Assembly: GCA_944472135.2 (NCBI GenBank)
Contig: OX235263.1
Location: forward strand, 29,255,379 to 29,319,378
DNA from: Trichobilharzia regenti
Taxonomy: Eukaryota > Platyhelminthes > Trematoda > Strigeidida > Schistosomatidae
Length of the DNA stretch: 64,000 nt
Direction of reading: 5' to 3'
The notes under the pieces are model-generated. The model was not told the origin of the DNA and did no database searches. It saw nothing but the letters and a program-made list of their open reading frames with translations. Made by a program: the position numbers and the translations under genes. Positions 52,961-63,199 of the stretch are shown piece after piece. The first letter of the stretch is position 1; each line of letters begins with the position of its first letter.

Positions 52961-53680
52961 TACTCCATTGGCACCATAGAAATTAGATTCTTTACAGGAC
53001 TTGAATGGGTTCATGAATAATCAGAAATATACAACACTGAATGTAAATGTATGTAGGTATGTCTGTCGAACAGTTACACTCCGCGTATATAATAAGGAAA
53101 TGGGTACCTCAAAGATACACGCACATGCATGTTAATGTTAATATATTGCATGCGTACGCATATGACGTTAGAAATATGTACAAACTTGAAAAATAATATA
53201 TGTATTTATATATATATCACTGTGCACTTTCTGTGAATGGCATGTGAGCATTCACAAGGTCAGAGTCTTATGATCACTATGATCTTCTGTGAATGTTTTC
53301 TCTATAAGTAATCGCTCTTTTCACAGACGGCTTTTATGCCTAGTAGGGCAACTTTGTTGCATTTATTTAGAATGAAAGGAGATTAAGAAAGTGCAAGATG
53401 AAATTATGGATTAGAAGCATACTCGAATATTGTCTTGTTAAGTTTTGTGTTACTGTTTTATTTACTCTGATATGAATAGCATAATTGCAGAGCTTTCATT
53501 GACCCTCTAGACATCGTTAGAACTAACTTTAATGTGAGTTTATCTTATCACTGAAGTCAACTCTGGGGGTATCAGTAGCCTATTGGAAATTAATACACAT
53601 GATTCAGTATTTGTTCAATGATTACCTGTAAGCTGTTTTACTTCTTTATTACTTATGGCAAGCGTTCCTGTTGTAATATA
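52961..53680. other. No recognisable gene or repeat
   Basis: AT-rich, with a short TA run near 53,200. Nothing else seen. Confidence 0.4.
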
Positions 53681-54030
53681 GAGTTTCAGCAGTACATCCG
53701 TCCTCCACTTGGTTGTCTACCATCGTCCCCAGATAGCTCAAAAACTGCTCACAAGCTTTCATCTCATGCACACACACGATGTCTTTCATATTACCCACAG
53801 ACGTTCGACTCATTCTTTTCCATTTGGATTTCACGCGACAGCCACATTTAGTGGGCAATAGCTTCTTGGTTGGTTCTCTGGCAGAGTTCTTTGTTGCTGA
53901 ACAGCCACCTAATCTACAATGTAAAGTACAGGTTGATTCTGAAGAAAGTTTGCAGTAGACCGTTGGAACTGCTTTAAGTGACGCGTGCGTCAAGTTTCTG
54001 AACCCCTTACAAGTACTGACTTGACATTAG
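53681..54030 (-). mobile_element. RTE-type retrotransposon fragment, old
   Basis: The minus-strand frame 53,649-53,993 contains HEMKACEQFLSYLGTMVDNQ and TAETLYYNRN, worn forms of the EEEMKACGQTW and AEALCSSRN blocks, preceded by TKKLLPTKCGCRVKSKWKRM. Highly diverged. Confidence 0.6.
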
Positions 54031-54384
54031 TGTTAACAAATTGGAACCTTAAGATTTAAAGTGTTAAAATTAAAATCAGTTTTTAAAAAAAATATATTTT
54101 ACCAAACTTAGCATTATGATACTGCACTTATTGCCTAGCCAAACTCACTGCATTTACCAGATTTTGTCTGCTTGTACTAAGTTCCTCCGATGGGTATATT
54201 TAAAACAGCTACTGTGCGTGTAAACCAGTCTCATAATCTGCTTACAATTGAAATGCGTTAGGAAATAAGAATTTATACGGTTAATTAGAGAAAAAATAAC
54301 TAATGTACGGAAATTCTCACTTTTTGTGATGACCGTATTATTGTTAATAATCATAAGAGAAGTGTAGTAGAAATAGTTGCTGAG
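54031..54384. other. No recognisable gene or repeat
   Basis: Nothing seen. Confidence 0.4.
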
Positions 54385-54620
54385 ATCTTATTTAATGTGG
54401 CTTAAAGGTAGAATGTTTGCCAGCCACTCAATTCCCGGCAGACACGCTTTCAAATCTCTCTTAGCTAATAACAAGCCCGGCGAAGAGGGAACGTTGGGAA
54501 TGGGACTAGCAACCCCACCCCGTAGAAATGAGACCAATACTACCGAAACTTCAAAGCTCTAGCTTGAAGCCCTATGTTCCACTGGGAACATACAGGAATA
54601 AAATGAAATAATAAAATACA
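54385..54620 (+). repeat. Chimeric SINE with RTE ends (family F)
   Basis: tRNA-like start ggtagaatgtttgccagcca, module acaagcccggcgaagaggga and gcaaccccaccccgtag, then gaaacttcaaagctctagct and the RTE 3' end gaagccctatgttccactgg, ending acaggaataaaatgaaataa. Better kept than the 46.1 kb copy. Confidence 0.65.
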
Positions 54621-55206
54621 AATGGCAAATATTTTTTAAAGTTAATAGAAGAAAAAGGAAATCAATTTTTCAAAGGAAATGTAGTTGATTTCTGCTAGTA
54701 TTTTATTTTTGGCATGATTCGTTAGTGAATTTATTACTTCTTGGAATGTCATTAATTTCACTCACAGTTTTAGATTAATAATCATTATTTAATACAAGCA
54801 AAAGAAAAGGAAAAGATTTCTGCCTAAGTTACATTGACAGTGCCACTACAAGCATGTGAAATAACCTATGGTAAACCACAAGGAAATACAATGATTTTGA
54901 CCTTGTTTCTTGTAAGTTGTTTTATTAATCGTGCATATGTTCGTAAAAGCGGGCGTGTGTGAGTTTACACACACACACACATACACCTTGGTGTGTTTTA
55001 CTGTCCAAAACATTTTTTTTCACACCTCCTATACAGAAATCTTTGATTTTGGGTATTTTTCCGGAATTATTTCACAAAGTGTTGTTATCGCATACTTTGA
55101 TATGCAGTTCCATTTATTACAATTACCATAACTATTTAAGTTACTGGAATTCTCACCAGGCATCTGTGCGAAAAGTTAGTCTACTCAACAGCCGAAAAAC
55201 AAATTT
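54621..55206. other. No recognised gene; a CA microsatellite
   Basis: A run of CA dinucleotides at about 54,967-54,982. The two overlapping frames here (54,931-55,131 and 54,959-55,243) read through it and are not genes. Confidence 0.45.
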
Positions 55207-55460
55207 AAGTGTTGGTTTGCAGGGATTTCATCTGATTAGTTAGAGAACCACTGGGAAACCTGAGGGTACTGGACAACTGTTTCGTCTTAGTTTAAGAATC
55301 ACCATGTGGTAGGACAATCCCGGGTTCGAAACCCCGTAGTTGGGTGCTTCTGAAGAGTCCCAAACTAGGGCGAAACAGACGTTCAACACTGTTAGGTTTT
55401 TTAGTTATCCTCTAACCTATGTCAGCTGATAATAAAACCCTGTAACCAGTTAAGAAAGAA
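55207..55460. mobile_element. Foldback of family B hammerhead retroposon, both arms short
   Basis: A minus arm (55,207-about 55,305: tail and the 3' half of the ribozyme) is joined to a plus arm (about 55,306-55,460: B box gggttcgaaaccccg, ribozyme, tail). The arms meet inside the head and ribozyme. I did not find a convincing target duplication. Confidence 0.65.
55344..55390 (+). ncRNA. Hammerhead ribozyme, family B, core intact but altered stem III
   Basis: CTGAAGA core, stem II GTCC/GGGC, GAAA core and a triplet TTC. Stem III (ACAGACGTT) is no longer a clean palindrome, and stem I needs a bulged C. Activity doubtful. Confidence 0.55.
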
Positions 55461-55526
55461 ACCATACAATCGTAGTAGAATTCACTAAATAAGTCATTGC
55501 ATCGACTGTTTTTCGCTTCATTCAAA

Positions 55527-55540
55527 GAGCAGTATTATTC
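55527..55540 (+). repeat. Target-site duplication, left copy
   Basis: gagcagtattattc, repeated exactly at 57,268-57,281 around the PLE. Confidence 0.85.
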
Positions 55541-55662
55541 TATATATGTCCAAACCAATTTCACTTCCAACGGTTTGAAAAAATTTGGGCATTGGGTATA
55601 TGATATTCATTATAATAAAGGTTTTTGTATTTCCCAATGAATGAAAAACAAAACGAGATTGT

Positions 55663-55708
55663 TTTTACTGACGTTTCGCTATTTAACGCTAATAGCTTTC
55701 TCAAAGTA
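55663..55708 (-). ncRNA. Hammerhead-like motif in left PLE arm
   Basis: Minus strand: TTGAGAA stands where CTGANGA is expected (changes at positions 3 and 8), stem II GCTAT/ATAGC is perfect, then GAAA, an ACGT stem III and the triplet GTC. This layout is typical of hammerheads reported in PLEs, but the core is altered. Confidence 0.45.
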
Positions 55709-55997
55709 TTATTAAACCGGAATTTACAAAATCTCAGCATATATATAACAAAGAGTTAGGGGGTGAGAAAAAATATAGACTTAGTTCAACTTAAAAGGGT
55801 ATATTGAAAGTCAAAATAACAATGAAGATCGTTCAAACCAAATATCAAAGGTAATAGTATATCTGTTATTATATCAAAACAAAGTTTACTAACTTGACCA
55901 TCGTTCGTTAGTCTGGGGTCATTTTCGGTTGTCAAGTTGTAGAATTGGTAAAGATAACAAAATCGAGTATAGATTGTGATTGATTATCGTCGCCGAT

Positions 55998-56330
55998 CTT
56001 CACATGAATAAATTCGAAAATAATATCTTTCCAAGCATACTCCCTCCTAAAATATGGTTAAGATATGTGGATGATACTTTTGTAGTACTAAAATGAGATC
56101 TACACAATTCATTCCTGGAGAAAATAAACTTTGTATCTCCCAGAATCCAGTTTACTTCGCAAGCAGAATCAGACGTCGGTGAACTACCATTTCTAGACTG
56201 CCTAGTTAAGAGGAGGGAAAACGGACATTTTAGTATATCTATATTCATGAAGGAAACCCACTCCAATATATATTTAGACTTCAAATCATCACACCCCGTC
56301 AGCGCAAAGATTTCAGTTGTTTCAAGTCTT
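55998..56330 (+). pseudogene. PLE reverse transcriptase, motif C region
   Basis: From atgaataaattcgaaaataa: a short frame with WLRYVDDTFVVLK (motif C) ending in a stop at 56,095, then in another frame NFVSPRIQFTSQAESDVGEL, PFLDCLVKRRENGHFSISIF and KISVVSSLLRRAHSL. A microsatellite-like ATT run (56,350-56,380) interrupts the coding part after this. The frame reported on the opposite strand here is a chance reading. Confidence 0.75.
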
Positions 56331-56479
56331 CTTAGAAGAGCACACTCTCTTATTATTATTATTATATTATTATTATTATTTTCTTCAAAATATCGGACAC
56401 ACTTCAAAGGAACCTTGTCCATATAAAAGACCAAATTCCTAAAGATTCTCTATCTAATTGTGTCTATAAAATAAAATGC

Positions 56480-56836
56480 TTGGAATGTGATGCGATCTAC
56501 ATCGGACAAACATCTCAAGAAATCAAAATCAGAAGAAATGAACACCGTAGAGCATCTCTTCGACCACCAAGAAATCCAACTGAACTAGAAAAACTTCAAA
56601 ATTCATCAGCCATAGTCTGTCTACATGCTATAGAATCAGGCCACAAAATTGATTTTGACAATATTGAAATAATCCAGAAAAACTTCAGAAACCACAAAGA
56701 ACGTCTAACATCATCAGAAGCACTTCATATCAAGTGGAATTTAAATTGCCTGAATAGGAATGACGGACTCAAACAGAATCTGACCTGGCTACAACACCCC
56801 CCTCCCCATGAACTGGCAAAATCAAAACAAATGTGA
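56480..56836 (+). pseudogene. PLE GIY-YIG endonuclease
   Basis: ECDAIYIGQTSQEIKIRRNE with the GIY-YIG core and the following Arg, HRRASLRPPRNPTELEKLQN, SAIVCLHAIESGHKIDFDNI and SSEALHIKWNLNCLNRNDGL. The first Cys of the Cys pair is in the upstream KIKCLEC piece at about 56,470. It stays open to the stop at 56,836. This is a PLE lineage distinct from those ending in LCIQKK. Confidence 0.8.
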
Positions 56837-57165
56837 TAAGCAAGTTCACTATGAAAACACACACTACTTTCATAATTCTACACACTGATAAAATCCAACA
56901 ATCTATACTCGATTTTGTTATCTTTACCAATTCTACAACTTGACAACCGAAAATGACCCCAGACTAACGAACGATGGTCAAGTTAGTAAACTTTGTTTTG
57001 ATATAATAACAGATATACTATTACCTTTGATATTTGGTTTGAACGATCTTCATTGTTATTTTGACTTTCAATATACCCTTTTAAGTTGAACTAAGTCTAT
57101 ATTTTTTCTCACCCCCTAACTCTTTGTTATATATATGCTGAGATTTTGTAAATTCCGGTTTAATA

Positions 57166-57212
57166 ATACTTTGAGAAAGCTATTAGCGTTAAATAGCGAA
57201 ACGTCAGTAAAA
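57166..57212 (+). ncRNA. Hammerhead-like motif in right PLE arm
   Basis: Same motif as in the left arm, in plus orientation: TTGAGAA, stem II GCTAT/ATAGC, GAAA, ACGT, triplet GTC. Two core positions differ from the consensus. Confidence 0.45.
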
Positions 57213-57267
57213 ACAATCTCGTTTTGTTTTTCATTCATTGGGAAATACAAAAAACCTTTATTATAAT

Positions 57268-57281
57268 GAGCAGTATTATTC
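57268..57281 (+). repeat. Target-site duplication, right copy
   Basis: Exact partner of 55,527-55,540. Confidence 0.85.
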
Positions 57282-57889
57282 ACCTAGAATGTTGAAAGAT
57301 TATGCTAGATTTATTATTAACCAAGTAAATTTGTTTCATACATGGTGGCTTTTTTCCTCTTATTGGTTAGAAGGATTACACAACCAGTGACCATGACGTT
57401 TTAGTCACTGATTTTAAGTCTGAGTAGGTGTGACAAGATTCGTAAATACTGAAATGACACTTCTCGATTAGGGGAAAACATTCGTTTTGGCTCCTACTCT
57501 CAAAAGGCATTTGTCCTACAGTTTTTCACATCATTGGGATTCATTGCGTTATTACGAAAAAAAATAAATTGAATTACGTTTATTCTAATATATTTTCGAT
57601 GAAATAAAGTGTTCAGTTATACTACTTTCCACTTTATCGGTCTGTTCGAAATCATATGAGTTAGGCTGTGTGGAAATAAAGACATAACACCATGAATTCA
57701 AAAGTAGTACACGGAATGATTCAAATAAAAAATTAGGACAGTTAATAAAAAAGTCCTATAGAATGTTTCAGAAATAGATTTCCTGTAGGAAACAAACAAT
57801 AGTAGTTATTAATCTTCCTTCGACATGTTATGGAATGGTATGACGAGGACGGTTGAAAGTAATTCCTTTCCTGAAAGAAATATTTCATT
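57282..57889. other. No recognisable gene or repeat
   Basis: Nothing seen. Confidence 0.4.
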
Positions 57890-58275
57890 TTCAAGTATTC
57901 GTTTCTGAGGATCCCATTGATTGGTTACAGGATTTCATCATGAGATGACATCGGCTAGACAATCATTGGAAAACCTGGGAGTACTGGACAGCCAGCTGTT
58001 TCGTCATAGTTTGGGACTCTTGAGCAGTACGAACCCGCCGGTGGGGTTCGAACCCAGGGCCTTCTGGTTTCAAGGCAAGCTCATAGGCTATTAAGCCAAT
58101 GGGAACCGACCCAATGGCTCATGAGTTCTAACTTCTGCCAATTCATGACATAGCGCGATCACTGGCCAATGTCTTCGGCGAGTATTACTTCTCGCACTCG
58201 ACCTGCTATACCCTACTGGTCACAACTTCCACTAGAACCACAGCTTAACTGCCTGAATAAAGTCAGTCACTATCG
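57890..58275 (-). repeat. Family B hammerhead retroposon, single full unit
   Basis: Minus strand, nearly full length: tail (ttcaagtattcgtttctgag and tggttacaggatttcatcat), ribozyme, B box (ggggttcgaacccaggg on the plus strand), A box region, body to gaataaagtcagtcactatc. No inverted partner. Confidence 0.75.
57981..58030 (-). ncRNA. Hammerhead ribozyme, family B, mutated core and longer stem III
   Basis: CTCAAGA replaces CTGANGA (G5 to C). GAAA is kept. Stem III is extended to CAGCTGGCTGT by a short duplication, and the triplet is GTC. Predicted inactive because G5 is essential. Confidence 0.6.
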
Positions 58276-58925
58276 CTGCTTCACTATCATCGAAAATATA
58301 AGGTAATTCAGAAGCTATGAAGTACATTGTTCCTGAAATAAGCATTCATAAGGATCAACATATATTCAAGTATCTCCATGATAGAAAGTAAAGCTACAAG
58401 GAATAAATCTGTTATTACCGATTTTTCAGTGATATAAAATTGTTGAAAAAAAAACCCATTTCATATCTACTTAAATAAAATAAAATCTTTAGATGTTTCA
58501 AATGTGTCTAAAAGTTGTCCAACACTTAAACAATGAACTATTGCGTCAGATTTCTTTTAAACAAATTGACACATTTACATTATGTATTTGTTGAATAAAT
58601 AACAGAGTTTGAAAGAAGACTCTTACACAGAAATAATATTCCTTTCTGTTTGAAATACTGATGTCACTTTAAAATCATGTGTTAGTCGAAATGTTACCAT
58701 ACTTATCTATTTATCATTGAATGTTCATAAAATGTTTACTACAGATTGACTATGCCTTAGATACATACTTTGTCTCACTTCTACTAATATTTAATCGATA
58801 ATTGTGAAACAAACAACCAGGGTTTCAAATGAAGTTATGTAAAAAAAACAGCAGTCAATAGTCAGTCGACTTTACTTTCACAAAGTCCATAAAAGAATTG
58901 TTGAGTTATTTAATATGGATGGAGT
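58276..58925. other. No recognisable gene or repeat
   Basis: AT-rich; nothing seen. Confidence 0.4.
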
Positions 58926-60188
58926 ATTTTATTATTATCATTATTATTATATCCTTTAATTCCTAGAGGAACATAGGGCTTCGGCCACGCGTCTCCACTG
59001 CATTCGGTTCTCTACTAGAGTTTTCACCTGGCTCCAAGTCTGCCCACATGCTTTCATCTCCTCTTCACATGACCTGACGACCAACTCGCCGCCCGCTTCC
59101 CTTTCGGGTTCCACTCGAGCAGTGGCTCGTCTAGTGATGTCACTTGATGGTTTCCTCAGCGTATGGCCAGCCAATCAATCTCCATTTCTTCCGCCTATTT
59201 GTTTCACAATCGGTTCCTGTTTGGTTAGTTCGCTCATTGCCAGAGATCCCTGTTCCTGATATTTTCTCGCCAGCCATCTGATCTTGAGCGAAGTATTGAG
59301 CGAAGACAACTGTGAATAAAGTTCCGAAGTTTGTTTGAGATGCTCTTTATGACGCGCTGGACAAGTCTCTGATCCGTACGGTGAGTAACACTGACTGACT
59401 TCACATTGGAGATGAAAATCCGGACGGATGTTATTTTTGATGCTGAGTGCTGAGTGTTGACCTCCACACAGACTTGAGAGTAATGAAAGCTTGTCTTGCT
59501 TTTCCGATTCTGGCTTTGATATCCTCGTCAGTTCCGCTGGCCTGTGGTTGAAACGATGCTTCCCAGGTAGGTAGGTTGGTGAAGGAGGTTGTTTCTTTCA
59601 GGTTCCTCCCATTTATGCTGGCTGATTGTTGTCTGTTGTTGTCGCTGTGGCTATTGGTGTTAGCCAGGAATCTTCATCACCTCTGTTTTCTCTATGTTCA
59701 CCTGAATTGAAGTCCTATCTTTGATGGTTCTTCTTTAGCCAGCTTGTTGCTTTTCACTTGCATATCTTCCAGTTTGTGGGAAATCAGACATATGCATATC
59801 ATCGCCGAAGTCCAGATCCTCCAATTCTCATTTTGTGTGAGTTCATTTTATGCCTGTTTCCTCATTGTCCGTTGTCTTTCTGTCGCATTATCCAGTCTAC
59901 TGCGATCAGGAAGATCATTGGCGATAATATACAACCTTGCCTCACTCCTGTCCTCATTTCGAAGGCTTCCATAAGTTTCCCGCTGTTGATTACTTGGCAT
60001 GCAGCATTGTCGTATAACTGTTGGATGAGGTGTATAATTGTCGATGGGACCCCGTAGTAGCGAAGTAGTTTCCAAATCACCTCTCGATCGACGCTATCGA
60101 AGGCCTTTTCAAAGTCGATGAAGTTGAGTGAGATAGAGAGGTGACTGCCATTCCAAGCTTTGCTCAATGATGATCCGTAGTATGGTGT
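58926..60188 (-). mobile_element. RTE-type retrotransposon, from RT core to tail
   Basis: Minus strand. 3' tail at 58,930-58,952, C-terminal frame 58,956-59,174 (HTLRKPSSDITRRATARVEP), middle frame 59,234-59,467 (VIKSISNKLRNFIHSCLRSI), motif C region near 59,810 (LEDLDFGDD-like), RT block 59,862-60,167. Truncated at about 60,188. Same subfamily as 38 kb. Confidence 0.8.
59862..60167 (-). pseudogene. RTE reverse transcriptase, motif A and B region
   Basis: SLNFIDFEKAFDSVDREVIW carries motif A with its catalytic Asp, then KLLRYYGVPSTIIHLIQQLY, VINSGKLMEAFEMRTGVRQG and CILSPMIFLIAVDWIMRQ with the RQGCxLSP motif B. An intact 100-codon window of the polymerase fold. Upstream fingers are lost by truncation. 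Confidence 0.82.
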
Positions 60189-60504
60189 TGATTTAAAGAA
60201 AACTTGTGAATGCTCTGAGCATGTTTATACGGAATATTGAAATGCCTAAATAGTGAAGGAAATGAATGGAGGAAGTTTAAAAAAAGTGAGCACTTAGAAA
60301 CCATGTTGATGATCCATTAAGTTCTCTTTGGTTTTGAAAGAAACTGATCAAAAGGCATTTTGGTAGATTTAAACAGTTCTGAATTAACAGTCAATGTCAT
60401 AGTTAGCGTTACTTGGATATTTAAAGACTAAATATTTAGTTTTCATTAATTTATCTTTATGAAATTACAAGATAACAAGACGTTGAAGTTAATTACTACT
60501 TTCA
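60189..60504. other. No recognisable gene or repeat
   Basis: Nothing seen. Confidence 0.4.
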
Positions 60505-60960
60505 GAAAAAAGTTTATTCCAGAGACTTTTTAGGAGTATACGAAGAACGTTTTACACAGCACATCTATGTTCATCATTCTCTAGCCAAGGAATGATTACG
60601 ATGCAAACGAAGGATAAGCTAGACAGTTTTACCACATCTATGTGCATTTATCAATTCAACTGCATCTGCGGTGACAGTTATGTTGGCCACACTACTACTA
60701 GACAGCTTAACCAACGTGTTAGTGAACATCTCCCATCGTGGTTAAGCAAAGGACAGACAAAACAATCAGTAGCTCAATTCTGTCACATCTAATTGATAGT
60801 GGTCATGTAGCTAAGAAAATGAAAGCATTCAGAGTAATTCATCGTGCCCCACCGAATCTTTTCAACAGACTTCGTATTCTTCTACTAGACACAATTGAGG
60901 CGATAGGCATTCGGATTATTAAACCTAAACTATGCATTCAAAAGTAGTTCGTACAGCCAT
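60505..60960 (+). mobile_element. Penelope-like element, GIY-YIG part and 3' end
   Basis: Plus strand, truncated at about 60,505 (tttattccagagactttttagg, RT/linker end). It carries the endonuclease and C-terminus with one frameshift near 60,780. No inverted arms found. Confidence 0.75.
60592..60947 (+). pseudogene. PLE GIY-YIG endonuclease and C-terminus
   Basis: TTSMCIYQFNCICGDSYVGH with Cys pair and GIY-YIG core, then RQLNQRVSEHLPSWLSKGQT. After a frameshift: SSILSHLIDSGHVAKKMKAF, RVIHRAPPNLFNRLRILLLD, AIGIRIIKPKLCIQK, with a stop right after the LCIQK hallmark. Two open pieces cover the whole domain. Confidence 0.78.
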
Positions 60961-61440
60961 TATCCCTCCCTTGTTAGCCTATTAAGACATAACCAACTAA
61001 AGACTTCTACACCATCCCTTATTTATATTTTCAATTCCTTTCTTATCATCCCTTAATCTTATCACATCTTCATCAAAAACGTGTTTCATTTCCTTCCCTT
61101 ACAATCTAGTATTACTTGGTCGGTTCATTTGGTTTTATTAGCCTTCATCGACAACTTCTACCTGAACATTTGTTTGTTTAATCATGCTGTCTTTCATTAT
61201 TCGTGTTATCACAGACTGCCTCACTTTTTCATCCTTATTATTGATAAAACGATTATTATTATTATTATTATTACTATTATGATTGCTACTATTATGACTA
61301 ATTGCACAATTTATATTCACCATCTTATTATCCTATAGACAAAACGCCATGATTGGTTTATATTTTAATTTTAATTTGTAAAGTTATGTATATTAGAGTT
61401 AAGCCTGATAAAATCTAATTGAAAACAACAGAACTGAGTG
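60961..61440. other. AT-rich stretch with ATT microsatellite
   Basis: An ATT run at about 61,253-61,273. It probably includes the 3' untranslated region of the PLE. Two overlapping frames here are hydrophobic or Asn-rich chance readings. Confidence 0.4.
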
Positions 61441-61600
61441 ACATGGGTTCGAATTTCAAAAGGGTCATGAATTCCTTCACGGTCGCAGATACGCTTTGCT
61501 GATGACGAATCCAAGGTCAGGCAAGGCTTCCTACCGATCACCTCCAACTATCTAATATCATCAAATCAATATGCACCGTGATGGTGAGCTACCTAGAATG
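61441..61600 (+). repeat. tRNA-headed retroposon with hammerhead-like middle (family E)
   Basis: B box atgggttcgaatttca, then about 50 bases, then tttgctgatgacgaatccaa and ggcttcctaccgatcacctc. CTGATGA is present, but neither a clear stem II nor a GAAA follows. The last part recurs at 31.45 kb. Confidence 0.4.
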
Positions 61601-62225
61601 GTGGCCACATTGCGAAACCTGACTATTAGAATTCAGTCAGCACCAAAGAAAGGACTAAACACATCACACTAGTTACTAGTGTCCATTGAAAACAATATGG
61701 TTTGCTTAAATATGTTGTTACAAATTTTACTATGGGAATATTTAGTAAAATTCAGATAAAAGTATTTTTCTATTGAATTAGGTGTTGAATAGACGCTAAA
61801 TTAAGATATATCATGAAGACACTCTGATATACATTAATAAATAATTAATATTTATGGAATTCTAATTATGCATAAGCATGATCATACAACAGTCTACTGC
61901 GATCAATATTTAGCTGGGTCAATAAAAAGAATGATATTTATAAACACGTGCGTTTGATGCCAGAACTAACAGCAGTTTGTAGCACCTAATGATAGGAAAT
62001 TCTATCACAATGATCCCAATGACCTAATCTAATTTTTGTGCAGTCTATAATGATCTGTAGATAAAGCTGATAAACACACAAAACGATGAGAAAATAATTC
62101 TTCACAACATAATATCTTTAAAGTCATGATAAATGTTTTTATTATTTTTGATATTACTAACTGCTTGTGAGTAGTGGAAATCTAGTCCAAAATTATTCAG
62201 AACTTGGCTTGTGAATCTGATTAAT
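61601..62225. other. No recognisable gene or repeat
   Basis: Nothing seen. Confidence 0.4.
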
Positions 62226-63187
62226 TATAATAATAATGATAATTGCTTTATTCCAAAACAGAACGGAATTCTCAGCATTTCACTACAGTATTGCATCGAG
62301 TTAGTAAGTAAAGAATAAAATAAAATTCTACATAGATTAAGGAAATATCAGTTCATTATGACAACAACATATTGGTATGTCGGTAGCAAAGCCAAAATTA
62401 AACAGTGTTTGAAGCTGCTAGAAAAGTAGGTTCTGGCATATTTACTGGCGTAAGCAGAAGAAAGAAACGAAGCTGCACATAACAGAAAAAAAGAGAGAGA
62501 AAAAAGGAAAAGAAAGAAAGAAAACGTTGTATCTATAAGTGATATGAGTTGGAAAGACGAGATCCAGTTGTTCTACTGACTATTTAATAAGTTATAGGTA
62601 TCACGCCTAATGCTTTCTTTATCGCACAGAACACGAGCTAAGTAGGGTATGGTTGAGTTTTTGTACTTGCTAGTGCGAGCAAATAGTTTTCTATATATGC
62701 TTCTGGTCCTACCTGATAAGTTTTGAATGAAGACCGTGGTGTGAGTTATATAGATTTAGCCCATTTTTCACATGAGTAGAAGTGCCTGTCAACCAGAATA
62801 TTAACAAGCTGGTTAAGTGGCACGTTGCTTACCCTGCTGACAACCTTCAACATCCTGCGTAATAAAGTAAAGTCTTTCTTCAGTAGCCAGCCCTGGGAAA
62901 ACTAAGGGGGAACAATAGAGAATAATGGGCAGAATACGGAAGTTAACAAATTGTAGGAGTAAGGGTTGGGTTACACCAGAAAGTTTTAACTTCTTGATGT
63001 AGAAGGTAAGACGGAATATTTTCTTGGAAATCGTCAAGATATGAGACGACCAGGAAAGATCAGAAGATAGAGTGACGCCTAGGTATTTAACATCCGACTT
63101 GGTTTCAATTTCAGTGCCATCTATGTTGCACACCTCATGAGTGTGTTGTTTTAAGAATAATTTTTCATATTGGAGGTGCTTCCACAC
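62226..63187 (-). mobile_element. CR1-type retrotransposon, 3' end
   Basis: Minus strand: 3' tail with ATTATT run and aataaagc (plus strand gctttattccaaaacagaac at 62,245), long untranslated or decayed part (62,310-62,810), and coding end 62,813-63,187. It is related to 3.1-4.0 kb but from another subfamily. Confidence 0.65.
62813..63187 (-). pseudogene. CR1-type reverse transcriptase, C-terminal fragment
   Basis: A 124-codon frame: NIDGTEIETKSDVKYLGVTL, then SSDLSWSSHILTISKKIFRL, TFYIKKLKLSGVTQPLLLQF and VNFRILPIILYCSPLVFPGL, after which the frame is lost. The YLGV and DLSWSSHI blocks are typical of the region after the polymerase core in CR1/jockey-type elements. No catalytic motif included. 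Confidence 0.72.
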
Positions 63188-63199
63188 TAACCGTTGACT

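Larger units (their letters stand above)
55541..57267 (+). mobile_element. Complete PLE insertion with 371-bp inverted arms
   Basis: A 66-base 5' tail (55,541-55,606), inverted arm (55,607-55,977), plus-strand coding part (about 55,980-56,850), and the matching inverted arm (56,898-57,267). The arms are almost perfect, for example gaacgatggtcaagttagta on opposite strands. A 14-base target duplication bounds the insertion. Both arms contain a hammerhead-like motif. Confidence 0.88.
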
